From contig JANPYM010000005.1 in the NCBI GenBank assembly GCA_025890175.1, positions 2,008,166 to 2,072,165 on the forward strand: a stretch of 64,000 nt of DNA, given 5' to 3'. The position numbers and the translations under genes are program-made. Source of the stretch: Ciborinia camelliae. Taxonomy: Eukaryota > Ascomycota > Leotiomycetes > Helotiales > Sclerotiniaceae. The notes under the pieces were generated by a model that saw nothing but the letters and a program-made list of their open reading frames with translations, did not search any database and was not told the origin of the DNA. This document shows, piece by piece, positions 33,441-44,576 of this stretch (position 1 is the first letter of the stretch; each line of letters begins with the position of its first letter).

Positions 33441-35626
33441 GAGGGACCTCGTGCCCCATCGGCCTGCCAAGCACAGCAACTTTATATGATCAGAACAACA
33501 CTCTGCAAATCCTTTCCCCTCGTATGATACCACACCGTCACTTCGCCATTAAGCCGTACTCTATAATGGAAACGAATAGCTGTTCTACCAACTAGATACT
33601 GCTCGTCTTGATTACCTGTTGCGATTATGAGTACGACTCAGTTTGAGACCTATTCCTCCCCGCAGATTTTCAAGAGACGCCGAGAACGCACCGGACCGCT
33701 GCCGAGATCTATAAACTGTTAAGCCCTAACCGGGTAATAAACAGTGACATAATCGACGGAAGTTCATAGTTTGCAGATCTACTCTTTTGGATCTATCCCT
33801 CGATTCGACACCGTCTTCTGTCATCGAGGCCAATTCTGGCCCGGCTTGAGCCTCTCCTTCCGAATCCAATCCGTATAAAAATGATCTGGCTTCCGCTTGA
33901 TTTCTCCTACAACTATTCTCGCACTCTTGTCCCAGATATTCCAGTTTCTCTCATCCTGATCCATCTCACTATCCAGGATCCCGAGCCACTTGTGTGTTGT
34001 CGAAGCATTTTGAGGTCTGCCAGCCGCACTATAGGATTAAGTCAGCATACGAAAAGAAGTGCAATGTAGCATAAAAGATATTGAAGTAGCTTACACATTC
34101 AGCCATAATAAGGGCGGCGCTTTGGACCTGGTCTTGAGGTAACAATAGAGGACGAGACTTACGAGGGTGCAGCTGTAGCGTTGTGTTAAGGTTCTGAGAA
34201 AGCAAGCAGGTGCTTGGTTGCAGTATCTTCAGCAAGACTGTAGTAGCAATACTTCAGAGGCAAACCAACTGTTACAAAGTACAGCATTGTTCCAGACAAT
34301 GCGATTGCTGTAGTGGCTATAGAGAATATGATGTTGGGGGTATCCGGCAATGTAGAAGTTACCGGGTAGCAGCTGGTCATCACAAGCAGGCCGAGAGATT
34401 CACACGGGTAAGCTACCAAACTTGAAGCTCGTAGGAGATATGCAAATGGGGGAAGAAATTGGATCGTATGATAAAGGTATAGTCAATGTCTAATGAAGAC
34501 CTATTTACTACTTTTGATTCTCTAACATATCCAGCTAAGAAACTCCTTGCTGCCGCCCAGAACAATTTAGCCATAAGGCACCCCTCCTACCCTCATAACC
34601 AGCAGGGCAAGGCCACAAGAAAAGTGATGTTGAAAGCCTTGTATTTCTTGTGATACTATTCGCTCGCTAAGGGGTTGTGGTGGTCGAGCCTTGTTGCTGG
34701 CTAGCAACCCGACTATAATATTTCGATCTTATTGTTCTCCCACACAATAACCACTTTTGACAAAACTTGCCAAATACAAATTCAGCAGAACCATCACGAA
34801 AAAGAGCCTGCACTTGCATCTTTCCTCCAAAATACAAGTCTTTCGATATTCCATTCCACCACAGAAGAAACCAACGATCTATCAAGAACTCAAAATTTTG
34901 ACCGGCCTTTTACAGACAATTCAAGTGCCAATCATCTGAAGTAAGTGCTATCCTCAAAATATTCATCGTTTTCCTATTCAATATCAAGGCCATTCTATCC
35001 TATACTTTGAGCGAAGAACAGGCTGCTTCCTCCTAAACAACAGCCTAGAGACCACCAATACTGACTTTCGTCTCAACAGGATTTCTCATACAGATCATAC
35101 CTGTTACTTAAGATCGCCATGCTTGATACAGCGTAAGTCATCTCTTTTAATCTGATGCTGAAGTCTGCCTATCCTCACACTCCTCGCTTCTGCAATTTCC
35201 TCAACGCCACCTCACTACCATCACCACTCCACACTCTCAAAATCCTCCTCGATCATCCATGAACCCGATCTTTTCTTCAAAGACAGATCTTCAAGTTTGC
35301 ACTCATCACTTCTTGTACTGCAAGCTCCCTCCCTTCATCGATGAGCATGTTCCTCTCATCACTCAATTTCACACAACCCCAATTCCCTCATACATTTTCC
35401 CCCGCGTGGTACCTTGCCACACATATTTTTATCTTTCAACTTTCTCCACCTTGAAAGGCATACCTCTGTCACTCATACTCTCTCCACATGACTCGTATCT
35501 TCCTCCTTCGACACATTCACACACAGCATACCAAGACCGAAGACTACAGATCGAAGGCCATAGGACTAACTCTCGGCGTAGTTCTTCAACCTAAACGTAC
35601 TTGTTTTCTTCCACCACACTCGATCT

Positions 35627-36103
35627 GTAAGTATTATCACCATCCACTTCTGAAATCTTTAAGGCCTGAACATCTGCTTACTCCGCAACAGTCTAAACCT
35701 ACCATTCTCGAGTTTCTCGGTCATCATTTCACCGACCTAGGAACATATATAAGCAGCGTTCTTTCATAGAGACCAAGTTTCTGTCACCTTGTCACCGGGA
35801 GCGAATTCTCGATCTGTAAGTGTTTCCTACCCTCCGCGCTGGTGAAATCTTTTGAAGTCCACCAAAGCTTTCAAGAAATGGGCAACTGCTTACCCCGGGA
35901 CAGCATATTATATTTCAAGCTCCTCTGTTGTTTTTATCGACTGAAGGAACAATCTACCTTATACACCTCTTGGCTCTAAGTTTCCTTGTCGTTTCTATCG
36001 ATACAAGGAACATTACCATCTACCTTGATTCCGGTCTTCGTGTCGTTTCTATCGGCACAAGAAATATAACCAAAGCACACCTCTCAACAAAATCTGAAAC
36101 ATC
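35627..36103 (+). other. Leader of the 2EXR gene with two intron-like modules and a tandem repeat
   Basis: Two GTAAGT...ACAG segments, 35627-35691 and 35816-35903, each follow the same nine bases (CTCGATCT, then G of the donor) and resemble one another (shared GTGAAATCTTT/CTGAAATCTTT and CTGCTTACxCC). They look like 5' untranslated-region introns of the downstream gene. Between them and the ATG lie three copies of a TGTCGTTTCTATCG-type unit starting at 35926, 35987 and 36041. A further ATG...GC|GTAAGT at 35119-35138 resembles an abandoned start exon. Confidence 0.4.
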
Positions 36104-37156
36104 ATGTCTTCCCTTGAGTAAGTACTTTCCATTCAAACGGCGCCGATTTTGGCATCATTCTTTTTAATGAATTATTCTGACGTCCTGCGCAGGCACAACA
36201 CCAGCTTGTTCGCTAGAACACCACGTGCAGGTTTTGACGAATTCCAGAGACTCGAGTGGCTTGATCTTGCATACACAAGCCATCTTCAAGGCTGGCTTAA
36301 ATTTCACAAGCATGACAGAGCACGCATTCCCGTTCGCAATTTCGTCCCAGTAGCCCAGGTTATTGATAAACCACCAACCAGAAACTTCCCAGCATTCACC
36401 AAGCTTCCCGTCGAAATTCAAGACAAAATATGGGTAATGGTATCATTGAGACACCGCCGCGTTATCGCGATAGTTGAGGAAGACGTTGATGTCACTCTTC
36501 ATCCCAACGATGACGAGTATACTACCAACGGCGCGAAGCGTCCAAATTTCGTCAATGCTTGCAAGGGAGCTTTAAACGCAATGGTGGGCGTTTATCGTCC
36601 AATGTTCCAACTACACCCTTCAATCTACCACGGCACCAAGAAGGGCGTCTTGGTCAACCCAGACATTGATATTGTCGAATTTATTTCTCTCCGGTTCCTT
36701 GGCCAGCAGCCTCCACTTAACTACATTGGTGCTCTCAAGAATCCTGGGGATTTTGCCATGATTCGTCATGTTTGCCTTCCCGTGAAGGAATTTCACCAAA
36801 ATTTTGCGAATGTTAGGCAGATCATCCGAAATCTCCCATTGTTGGAGTCTGCAGTCGTTGAAGCAAATCTTGTAGATCACACTCTTCAGACTCCTTTTTT
36901 CGTGGAATTTTCTTTTGAAGATATTTGTTTCACTCGACAAACTAGGGAACCTCGAACAGATATGACCATAATGGTCATGATTGGTGGACAACCAATCATT
37001 GGCGGTCGTGCGATCGCAGCACTGTTCACGAGAATTACCGATTTAAGACACCAAGCCGGTATCATGGAGAGTCTCTCAAAGATGGAACTTATGATGAGGT
37101 TGGAACCGAATTTCCCAAGCAAAGTTCTTGGTGCTTTTAACTACTACCCCAATTGA
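36104..37156 (+). CDS. 2EXR-domain protein
   Basis: Function unknown; 2EXR proteins are an expanded fungal family named after the paired ExR motif, here near NFPAFTKLPVEIQDKIW at residues 69-85. A 14-nt first exon (36104-36117, encoding MSSL plus two bases) is joined across a 75-bp intron to 36193-37156, giving 326 codons (325 residues). Without splicing, the open frame would start inside the intron. The short-exon model gives a standard GTAAGT donor, a GCGCAG acceptor and an ATG in good context (ATCATGTC). The rest is alpha/beta, F-box-like in flavour (IRHVCLPVKEF, IRNLPLLESAVVEANL). No signal peptide. The gene sits alone in a sparse region with a repeat-rich leader. Confidence 0.78.
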
Positions 37157-39232
37157 TCGATCTTGGGTATATTTCAGTCTGTGTAAAGGTAAATACCACA
37201 TCCATCTTCTTGGTACCTCTCGCATCTTTACTGACATTTTCCAGATTTCAATTTCATTTCCAATACCATTTGTGATTTTCAAACCATAACAATAGCTTGT
37301 GTCTTTTTTTGTTTTTGATAAATTGGGGCGTGGAATTTTTTCGGTTTTGCATTTCTAAGGACTATTTTGATTTTCAGCATTTACCAACGGCCTGGATGAA
37401 CGGAACCAATGAATATCTGATTTTTATAAACGCAAAGACCTTGTTGTGACTGTGCTGTGATGACTGCATAATAAAGATCCCATAAATCTGTGATGTCAAC
37501 TTACTTCTCTACTTCCCCGAAGTCGTGGCAAAATTTAGAAAATGAACTTTACAGTACCCGTTCACGAAGAAGGTAAGACGGGATATCGAAGGCGATTTCG
37601 GTTTCACTTGATCAGACAATAGTTGACCTGAACTATTCTGGAGGGATGTATTCTATGTAGTTCGTCAGACTCAGGCCGGCCAGAATCGGCTTGAATGGCT
37701 AGGCAAAGACTGTGCCGATGCAGCTCCGTTTGCGAAGTATTATAGCACTCGGTGCAATACAATATCACTGTTCAAAGATTGCGGGTCAGCTAGGTAGGAT
37801 ACAGGCTGAAAGCTTTGAAATTCTTGGCGAAGAAGGAATACAGTAGCGCTGTGGAATGGGCTGGGGGCGACTCGTGAATAAAGGTTCCCACTGAAGTCTA
37901 TAATGAGTCAGTCGATTTTGCCCAGAAATATGAAGAGTAAAGCTGAGAAACTTGGAAGGGAGCAATAGAAAGTTAGTTGAGATGTGCAAGACTAGTAAAG
38001 ACCTAGGGAATAAAAATTACATACCTATAACTGTGCAGCAGTTCTCGTGTAGAGTGGTCTCAGGCTGGATTTTTTGCAGTAGTGTTGTCCAGAGTTTGAG
38101 AATTTTCAGAGGGTCTGTGAGGATATAGCTTTCAGACAATTTCAACTAGGGTTTGATCAGCTACCCAGCCAATTCATGCGCTGCAGCGAGAACCACAAGG
38201 AGACCATCATCGCTGAGGCTGAGCGTACCAATGCTCAGGTGGCATCTTTAGATGGTTCGAATGCATGCTACAGAGCCCGAGACAAAGGTTTGGTACCAAT
38301 TTATATACTAAGAGATTCAAAGCTTGACAACTTTCAAACATTGGCATTTTTTAAGACGCTGAGAGCTTTTCAAGCATGGTCAGCTTTCCAATCTGCACTG
38401 CAGTCCGGACAGTTGGTCATGTTGTGTAAGCCTCGGGGAGAGGAATGAGAATTAATTACCGCTCAATGTCTCGTCGACTGCCATCGGACATTTGTGACTT
38501 GGCTTTTGATCTATTCGAGCGATTCGGATCTACCGCTCGCCCATTTTCAAATATCAACGTGTGATTTACCTATGACTTGTAATGTCCATACGGAAACTGT
38601 TGTATGGCCTGTACTCCAGGCACAGTCATCAGTTCTAAACCATACCTAGTAGGTAGCGCATCTCGTCCGACACTGTCCCGTGAGCCCACTCGCGGGAAGT
38701 ATTTTTCGCATGGCGGATCGATTTAGCAATCCCAGAACATTTGAATCCTATATAAGCATTGGCAACAATGCCAAAAATAAAGCTATTCGAATTCTGAAGG
38801 CAGTCGTGGATTCCCAGATCGACACAGGCCAATGTACAGTCTTAACGAGGAGATAATCATATGGACAGGCGTGATATGTAGTTTAGAAAATTCGTGAGAG
38901 CTCTGGAACTTGACACAGATACTCCAAAATAAGGCAAACATTCTGGGCTGACAACATTGAAAATCGTAGATGTCGACACCGAGCTTGAACTCGATTGTGA
39001 GCTCTTTGATCCGGGTACAATATATGACCTGATGCAAAGTATTTTTCCATGGATACTTTAACTTTGTCGGACCAATATTATCGATATCTTGTAGAGGAGT
39101 TCATGAGGGCCTATGAGATCCATTTCTCTCTATATGCGTGGTAAAGGTTCTCAGAATATGACGAAATCCAACTTATCTTGATAAAAAATGCATGAGCGAG
39201 GGCCTCGGGGGAAGTTTTCTTGTATTAGGTAG

Positions 39233-39240
39233 TATAAATA
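39233..39240 (+). promoter_or_regulatory. TATA box candidate
   Basis: TATAAATAGAG, the same eleven bases as the site at 33433. It lies 240 bp before the small cysteine-containing frame at 39473. Confidence 0.3.
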
Positions 39241-39472
39241 GAGAGGATGCGCCAGCGAGGATGTGCTATGCCAGAGAGGATGTGCGAGAGAGGGCGTATA
39301 TGATTCGTTTCATATAGATCACGTGCCTTCATTTCTAAAAATAAATTCACCGGCCCGTGTCCTCCTTACCGAAATATATTTTATTGATATGTTTTCAAGT
39401 TCTGTATGGTGGGAAATTTCCCCCCAGATCTAATTTATCCATCACCATGCTTTGGGCAGGAATGCGGCTTAC

Positions 39473-39673
39473 ATGTACCTGTGTACAAGGCTCTGGCACA
39501 ATGAACAAAAGCCCCCATGTAAGGCTAAAGCAAGGCTGGTAGAAAACGGCCAACAACCTTGCGTGCAATATGTAGGCAACTGTGGGGTAAATATTGAATT
39601 CTACGCAGCAGCAAGTGTTGAAGTTGATGAAGTTAACGTCGAGTTCAAGATACCTCGCCACGGATTATACTAG
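39473..39673 (+). CDS. Possible small cysteine-containing protein or exon
   Basis: A 66-residue frame with four cysteines (MYLCTRLW, KPPCKA, QPCVQYVGNCG) and a valine/glutamate-rich second half (VEVDEVNVEFKI). The frame extends 5' of the ATG to a possible AG acceptor (TTGGGCAG), so it could be a 3' exon. There is no signal peptide in this segment. Chance or decay is a real alternative. Confidence 0.2.
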   Translation: MYLCTRLWHNEQKPPCKAKARLVENGQQPCVQYVGNCGVNIEFYAAASVEVDEVNVEFKIPRHGLY

Positions 39674-39880
39674 CATCGTTTTTTTAGTCATTTCTTCATA
39701 TCCCCCATCTTTCATTCTCATTGCTCAGAAGTTACGACGACGTTGTTCTTTTGAGACAACCATTACTACCTTTGGCTACCTATCTAATAGCCGGAAGCAA
39801 TTTTATAGTTGAGTTTACTGTTATGCCAGTGGCACTTGAGCAAGCAATAAACCAATCGAATTTCCCCTCCTAATACAACA

Positions 39881-41548
39881 ATGAAGATCCCCAAAGATCT
39901 TCCCCTAGGACAGATTATGATCTTGTGTATGTTCTCTCAATCTTGCTAGAAACTATCACCCTTATTCATCGTTCGTACAGCACTCTCTCGATTTGCACAC
40001 CCATTCGCATACTCAGCTTCTCTGCCGTACATACCCATGCTTATGAGATACATTGGCATTCCTTCTGATGAGATAGGTTTTTGGGTTGGGCTTGCTATTT
40101 CCTCCTATTCTATTTGTCAAGTAGGTACTGCTGTACTTTGGGGTCACATCTCCGATCATATTGGTCGAAAGCCCATAATTATGATTTGTGGTATGATGAT
40201 TATGGTTGGTGTCTTACTGTTTGGGTTCTCGACGCAGCTATGGATGATCCTGGTGAGTAGGGCCGTCATGGGCTTAAGTAGTGGAGACTCTGGAGTTATC
40301 AAAACAAGTCTGGGGGAGATGATTAAAAATAAAGTTATTTCCCCCATCTTCTTCTCTTTTACTAAAGACTAACATTGCTTGAAGGAACTTCAAACTGTAG
40401 CTTTCTCCATCCTTCCACTTGGACTCAATGTTGGCTGGGCAGTAGGTCCGATTCTGGGTGGCCTCGCAGCAAATCCATATCATGTTGAGCCTGGAAAGCC
40501 ACACGGTGATAGGTTTCTAGAGAGGTATCCTTATGCCCTTCCTAACCTAATTGCTGCGGTATTCTTTTTCATTAGTTTTTTTGTCGTATTCTTCTGGCTC
40601 AGGGAATCATTGGAAAGTAAGAGGGGGAGAATAGATTATGGAATTTTGTTAAGAGAAAGATTTGTTGCAGCAGTCAGTAAGTTTTGGAATAGACTGAGGG
40701 GCAAAAACGATAAAAATGAAGATAAGGAAGATGATTTGGAGACCGCTCCTCTACTATCAAACGACAACTCTCCGATACCATCTATTCTCAATGTTGTTGT
40801 TGATATCCCTCAAGCGCCCGATAATCCACCAAAAGCAATATGGCGGGAGGTTTTGGATCGCCAAACAGTCGTGTGCATTATCTCATACGGGTTTTTGTCT
40901 ATGCACGCAACATCATATGATACGCTCATATCCGTTTTCATGGCCCGTCCCAAACAAGACTCTTCTTTGCCCCATACACACCTTCCCTTCAAATTTAACG
41001 GCGGATTTGGTTCTGGTAAGTTTGTATCATCCCTCCATCGCAAATTCTCAGTTCTTAAAAGAAAGACAGATACCTCAGAAATCGGCCTCATGTTCACCAT
41101 CTTCGGGTTATTCTGCATGTTCATTCCCCTCCTCCTCTTCAGCCTCCTCAACAAATATTTCCCCGTCCTGCGCATCTTCCGCTACTCTTGCAGCTTAGGC
41201 GTTCTGCCGATCTACCTAGCCACCCCCTTCACAGCACTTCTTCCCCATCCTGCAAACTTCATCGTGCTTAGCATTCTCTTTGCGGCAAAAGGATGTATAT
41301 CAGACTTTGGCTATATTTCTGGCAGTGTACTTATTGCGCGAACATGCAAGATCGATAATGGAAGGGGGAGGGTCTATGGTTTGCAGACGATGGCGAGTGC
41401 GTTGGCGAGAATTGTAGGGCCGCTTTTGGCAGGGAGCATGTTGGATTTGGGGGCGAGGGTGGGATACATTGGGGTGGGATTTTGGGGAGGCCCAGCTTTG
41501 ATTGTGATGCTTGCCTTATTGCCGCTTTCTTTGATGACGGATGATTAA
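39881..41548 (+). CDS. Major facilitator superfamily transporter (DHA1 / YCR023C-like)
   Basis: Proton-driven multi-spanning membrane transporter; substrate unknown. Four exons: 39881-39926, 39981-40333, 40385-41015 and 41070-41548; introns are 54, 51 and 54 bp; 503 codons (502 residues). N-terminal DLPLGQIMILSLSRFAHPFAY is typical of the subfamily. MFS motif A appears between helices 2 and 3 (GHISDHIGRKP). GVIKTSLGEMIKNKELQTVAFSILPLG crosses the second splice. A long charged loop (about residues 220-280) separates two helix bundles, and RVYGLQTMASALARIVGPLLAG is in the second half. About 11-12 membrane helices are visible. Intron 2 uses a weak GTTATT donor but has a good CTAAC branch point. 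Intron 3 is 54 bp, in frame and stop-free, so its retention would add 18 residues; removing it gives the family-like GFGSDTSEIGLMFT. Confidence 0.9.
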
Positions 41549-43088
41549 AGACAGGCTACGTAGAATATGAAGGAGATGGAGGGACACGGGATACATGGCA
41601 AATAGAAAGAAATGTAGTAGATATGGAAAATTGTACGTATTGTTACACTCTTCTTTCCATCAATTCGAATATTCCCCCCGAAAAAAGTCAACGCAAACTT
41701 GGCCCCTCGCTTCTCCAAAATAACTCAAATAATCAACCCCAAGTCAATACACCTTCCTCAACTCCGATATTCCCAATAAGATCTCCAAATCTTTCTTCCC
41801 CATCCCCACGGTGCCAAATCTTCTCTCTCTCAGAATACCATACCGATAAGTATCTTCTTAACCACGTGCTCGCTGACCATCGTCAAATTTTCGGTGATCA
41901 TCGTACCCGCTCGTATTGACCCCCATGCTTGACACTGCTGACTCATCCCATCTTGTTTTACCCCTGTCTTATCTTTTCCCTCGCGCGCCTCGCGAGATGG
42001 TCAAGCTTTCAAAAAGAAATCATACCTTCATAAGCAACGGGAAGAACGGGCTTGGCCTTCTTGGCTTACATTGAAGACAAGCTTCACCAAGGAATTTCCA
42101 AGCCGGCAGTGTTGGTTATGACGTTTTTTCTTCTGCTTTGGATGGATTGTTGGCCAAGTCTTGATATTTGATTTTTTTTTTTACTCGTATAGTACTGTAA
42201 CTGGTAGGTAACTACTAGGTATATCGATGAATGGAATCTGTGGGATTGATATTGATATGTAGGTATTGATCATACTTTGAATAACCTCACCTCACCTCAC
42301 CTCGTATGAAATGGAGAAAGAATAAATGTACGGTACTAGGTAGGTACCTCCTTATGCAAGCAACATACTGTAATGCAGAAAACCAGTTACGCAGCACGCC
42401 GAAACCCCGGAAACACAAATTAACTCACGAATCACGAATACTTTTGTGGAAGAGTTACGTATCTCTCATTAATTTATACTGGGTCTGATTGTCCATCAAT
42501 GATTCCTTTTAAGGTACATAGAAGTTAAGTTTGAAGCAGAGGGAGCAGTCAATGCAAACATAGCAAGCATAGCCTTCCTCCTCCCTCCTTCCTCCTTCCT
42601 CCCCGTCCTAGAAGCTGAGCAAAAACGAGGTTTGGGATTGAGAATTTGAGAATTTGAGACCGTACATTACATATAATTGGGTAGGTATGTATTTGATACC
42701 AGACCTAGGTTTGGTATATCTGGGTGGTTACTAGTGACAGTCATTGGGTCCACCAGGTGAAGCTAAGCTAAGCTAAGCCCTGCTCGGGTGATACGATACT
42801 TTCCAAGTTCCAAGTGATACTTTCTGAATGGGGAAAATGGTATGATGTATCCATGGATGTATCCATGGATGTACTCGTGGGCGTTAATAATTGTGTATAA
42901 AAATAGACGAATGTAGTGAATCTTGCTTTTACCATGAAACCTTGACCGCACCCCTTCTTTCTCTTTTTATACCTCTCTCTTGACTCTCCTTCCTTACCTA
43001 CAATAATCTACCATCTTTACAATCTTCATCGAATATACACATCTTCATACCATCAAAGAAAAATCTACTCTACAACATATCCATCAAA
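41549..43088. other. Intergenic region upstream of the CYSTM-type gene
   Basis: No supported gene. CCTCC/CTTCC-rich stretches at about 42575-42605, a CTCACCTCACC run near 42293-42303, and a duplicated ATGTATCCATGG word near 42845-42870. The last 120 bp is a C/T/A-rich leader (CTCTTGACTCTCC, CCTACAATAATC) typical of a strong fungal promoter. Confidence 0.5.
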
Positions 43089-43502
43089 ATGTCTCTCGAA
43101 GCTCAACAACCTCAAGCTCAACAAATGGAGATGTCGGCCACAAATGGTCCCATCACCGAGCAACCTGTTTGTCTTACTTTTCCTATTCCTATTCCTAGCT
43201 CTTGTTTTGTCAGATCCTAACCTATACACACAGCGTCAAAATGAGGGTATGAGTGCCGATGTTTCTATGCGCGGTGGTGGAGGATGCTGGTATGTTTTTT
43301 CTCTTCTCTCCTCTTCATCACACCCACCCATCCCACCCATACCACAATTCACAAAAGATTCTCGACGATAAAAGCCCCCCAACGATTCCGCATTCCAAGA
43401 ATCCGAAGCTAACACATCTCTCATCACAGTGAGGCCTGTCTCGCATGCTGTCTCCTCGACGAACTCTGCGCCTGTCTCATTTGCGACGAGTGTTGTTGTT
43501 AA
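43089..43502 (+). CDS. CYSTM-type small cysteine-rich membrane-module protein
   Basis: Very small tail-anchored-like proteins of this kind are linked to stress tolerance in eukaryotes. Exons 43089-43166, 43234-43289 and 43430-43502; introns are 67 bp (CCTAAC branch point) and 140 bp; 69 codons (68 residues). The N-terminal half is Gln/Met-rich and polar. GGGGC begins a C-terminal module with eleven cysteines (CCEACLACCLLDELCACL, then ICDECCC), the hallmark of CYSTM proteins. It is too short and too split to be found by frame length; the model rests on three consistent splice junctions and the family-like tail. The ATG context is CAAAATG. Confidence 0.82.
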
Positions 43503-43519
43503 ACACCCGTCGCACGGAG

Positions 43520-43547
43520 ATATATACACACACACACACGTATATAT
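43520..43547. repeat. TA/CA microsatellite
   Basis: ATATATACACACACACACAC-type run continuing into GTATATAT. Confidence 0.85.
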
Positions 43548-44554
43548 TTGTCGATAGCCACGCACCTACGCACCCATGACTCGAATGATTGGAGAGGAGA
43601 GTATTGATACCCGGGAGAAGATCTAATTATTCGTGGGGGTGGACTGATGGATTGATGATTGGAAGCGATGAAATGAGTTTTTATGCGGATGGATGAATCG
43701 ATGGATGGATGGATGATCGAAAGTAATACAACTCGAAATACAATGCCAGATTTTTTAACGATTTTTCTTTTTACGATTTTTGACTGGAATGATCTAATAA
43801 CCTTTGTTCTCATTTATTTACCTTATTTCCTTGATCTCGACAGTACTCTTCCTACCTATTCCCTTTTGATTTTCCAAATTTTTTACATACCTACATACTG
43901 CAGTATCTACACAAGTAGTAATTGATACGCAACGCATGTGCGATCGATATTCATAATATGGATACCTACCTTACCTACCTTCACCGCTTCAAAGTAATCT
44001 ATCTTAGGTACCAGATAAGAAAGAGGTCAAGTTGCACAGACTCCCGCGTGTCACGGCTTGGCCTTGATTTAGAGTTTCACGGACTGCGGTGTAGCTGAAG
44101 TCGGCTGCTCTAGGCTAGGCTTGAAGGGTTGATCACATTCGGGGGGTTCTTTTGATTGATTTCTTCTTTTTGTGCAGGATTATTTATTATTGGGAGGCAT
44201 TCAGTGGTGAGGGGAAATTTCATTCTTTCATTTTGCTATGGTTTGGGAAGTTGGGTGGTGGGATTTTGGGGTCGTGTGAAGTGGGAATTGGGAGTTGGGA
44301 ATTGGGAAGTCCAAGGTGAGAGAGACTTCGGGGTTGAAATATAATTAGATGGTGTGTCGTTGCTGGCCGTGGTGATTTTTTTTGTAGTTGGTGAAGGGTA
44401 GGTGGGTTTTCATAATATTCCTGATGGGATGGGGTTTGTGAAGATGTTGCTTCTGGAGTGGGTAGTTCGGGGTAGGCCAGGTATGAAAAGAGCTTCGTTT
44501 TATAACATTTATGTTGGTTGAATTGCCCATTTTTGATTTAATGGATTGGATTGG

Positions 44555-44576
44555 ATGCGATGCGATGCGATGCGAT
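44555..44576. repeat. GCGAT pentamer repeat
   Basis: Four to five tandem copies of GCGAT following ATTGGATTGGAT. Confidence 0.85.

Larger units (their letters stand above)
31692..36103. other. 4.4-kb gene-poor region
   Basis: No confident protein gene. Items listed separately: a 51-codon frame at 32148-32303, a perfect hairpin with flanking direct repeats at 33185-33244, an isolated TATA box at 33433, and intron- and repeat-like modules at 35119-36103 leading into the next gene. G- and A-rich strand-biased tracts occur at 32340-32540. A 14-bp direct repeat (CCTAAGATATTCAC) occurs twice near 33272-33302. Confidence 0.5.
37157..39880. other. 2.7-kb gene-poor region
   Basis: No confident gene. 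A 90-codon frame at 38176-38448 (+) has mixed hydrophilic composition and matches nothing I recognise. Short minus-strand frames at 38635-39037 look like broken coding sequence. GAGGATGTGC-type degenerate repeats lie at 39241-39295, just after a TATA box at 39233. A 66-residue frame at 39473 is listed separately. Confidence 0.45.

Noticed and set aside
33240..33620. Possible solo LTR around the TATA box at 33433
   Set aside because: No TG...CA ends with matching target duplications, primer-binding site or polypurine tract could be identified.
35259..35594. 111-codon plus-strand frame upstream of the 2EXR gene
   Set aside because: Ser/Pro/His-rich composition from pyrimidine-rich leader DNA and interrupted by intron-like signals; treated as leader.
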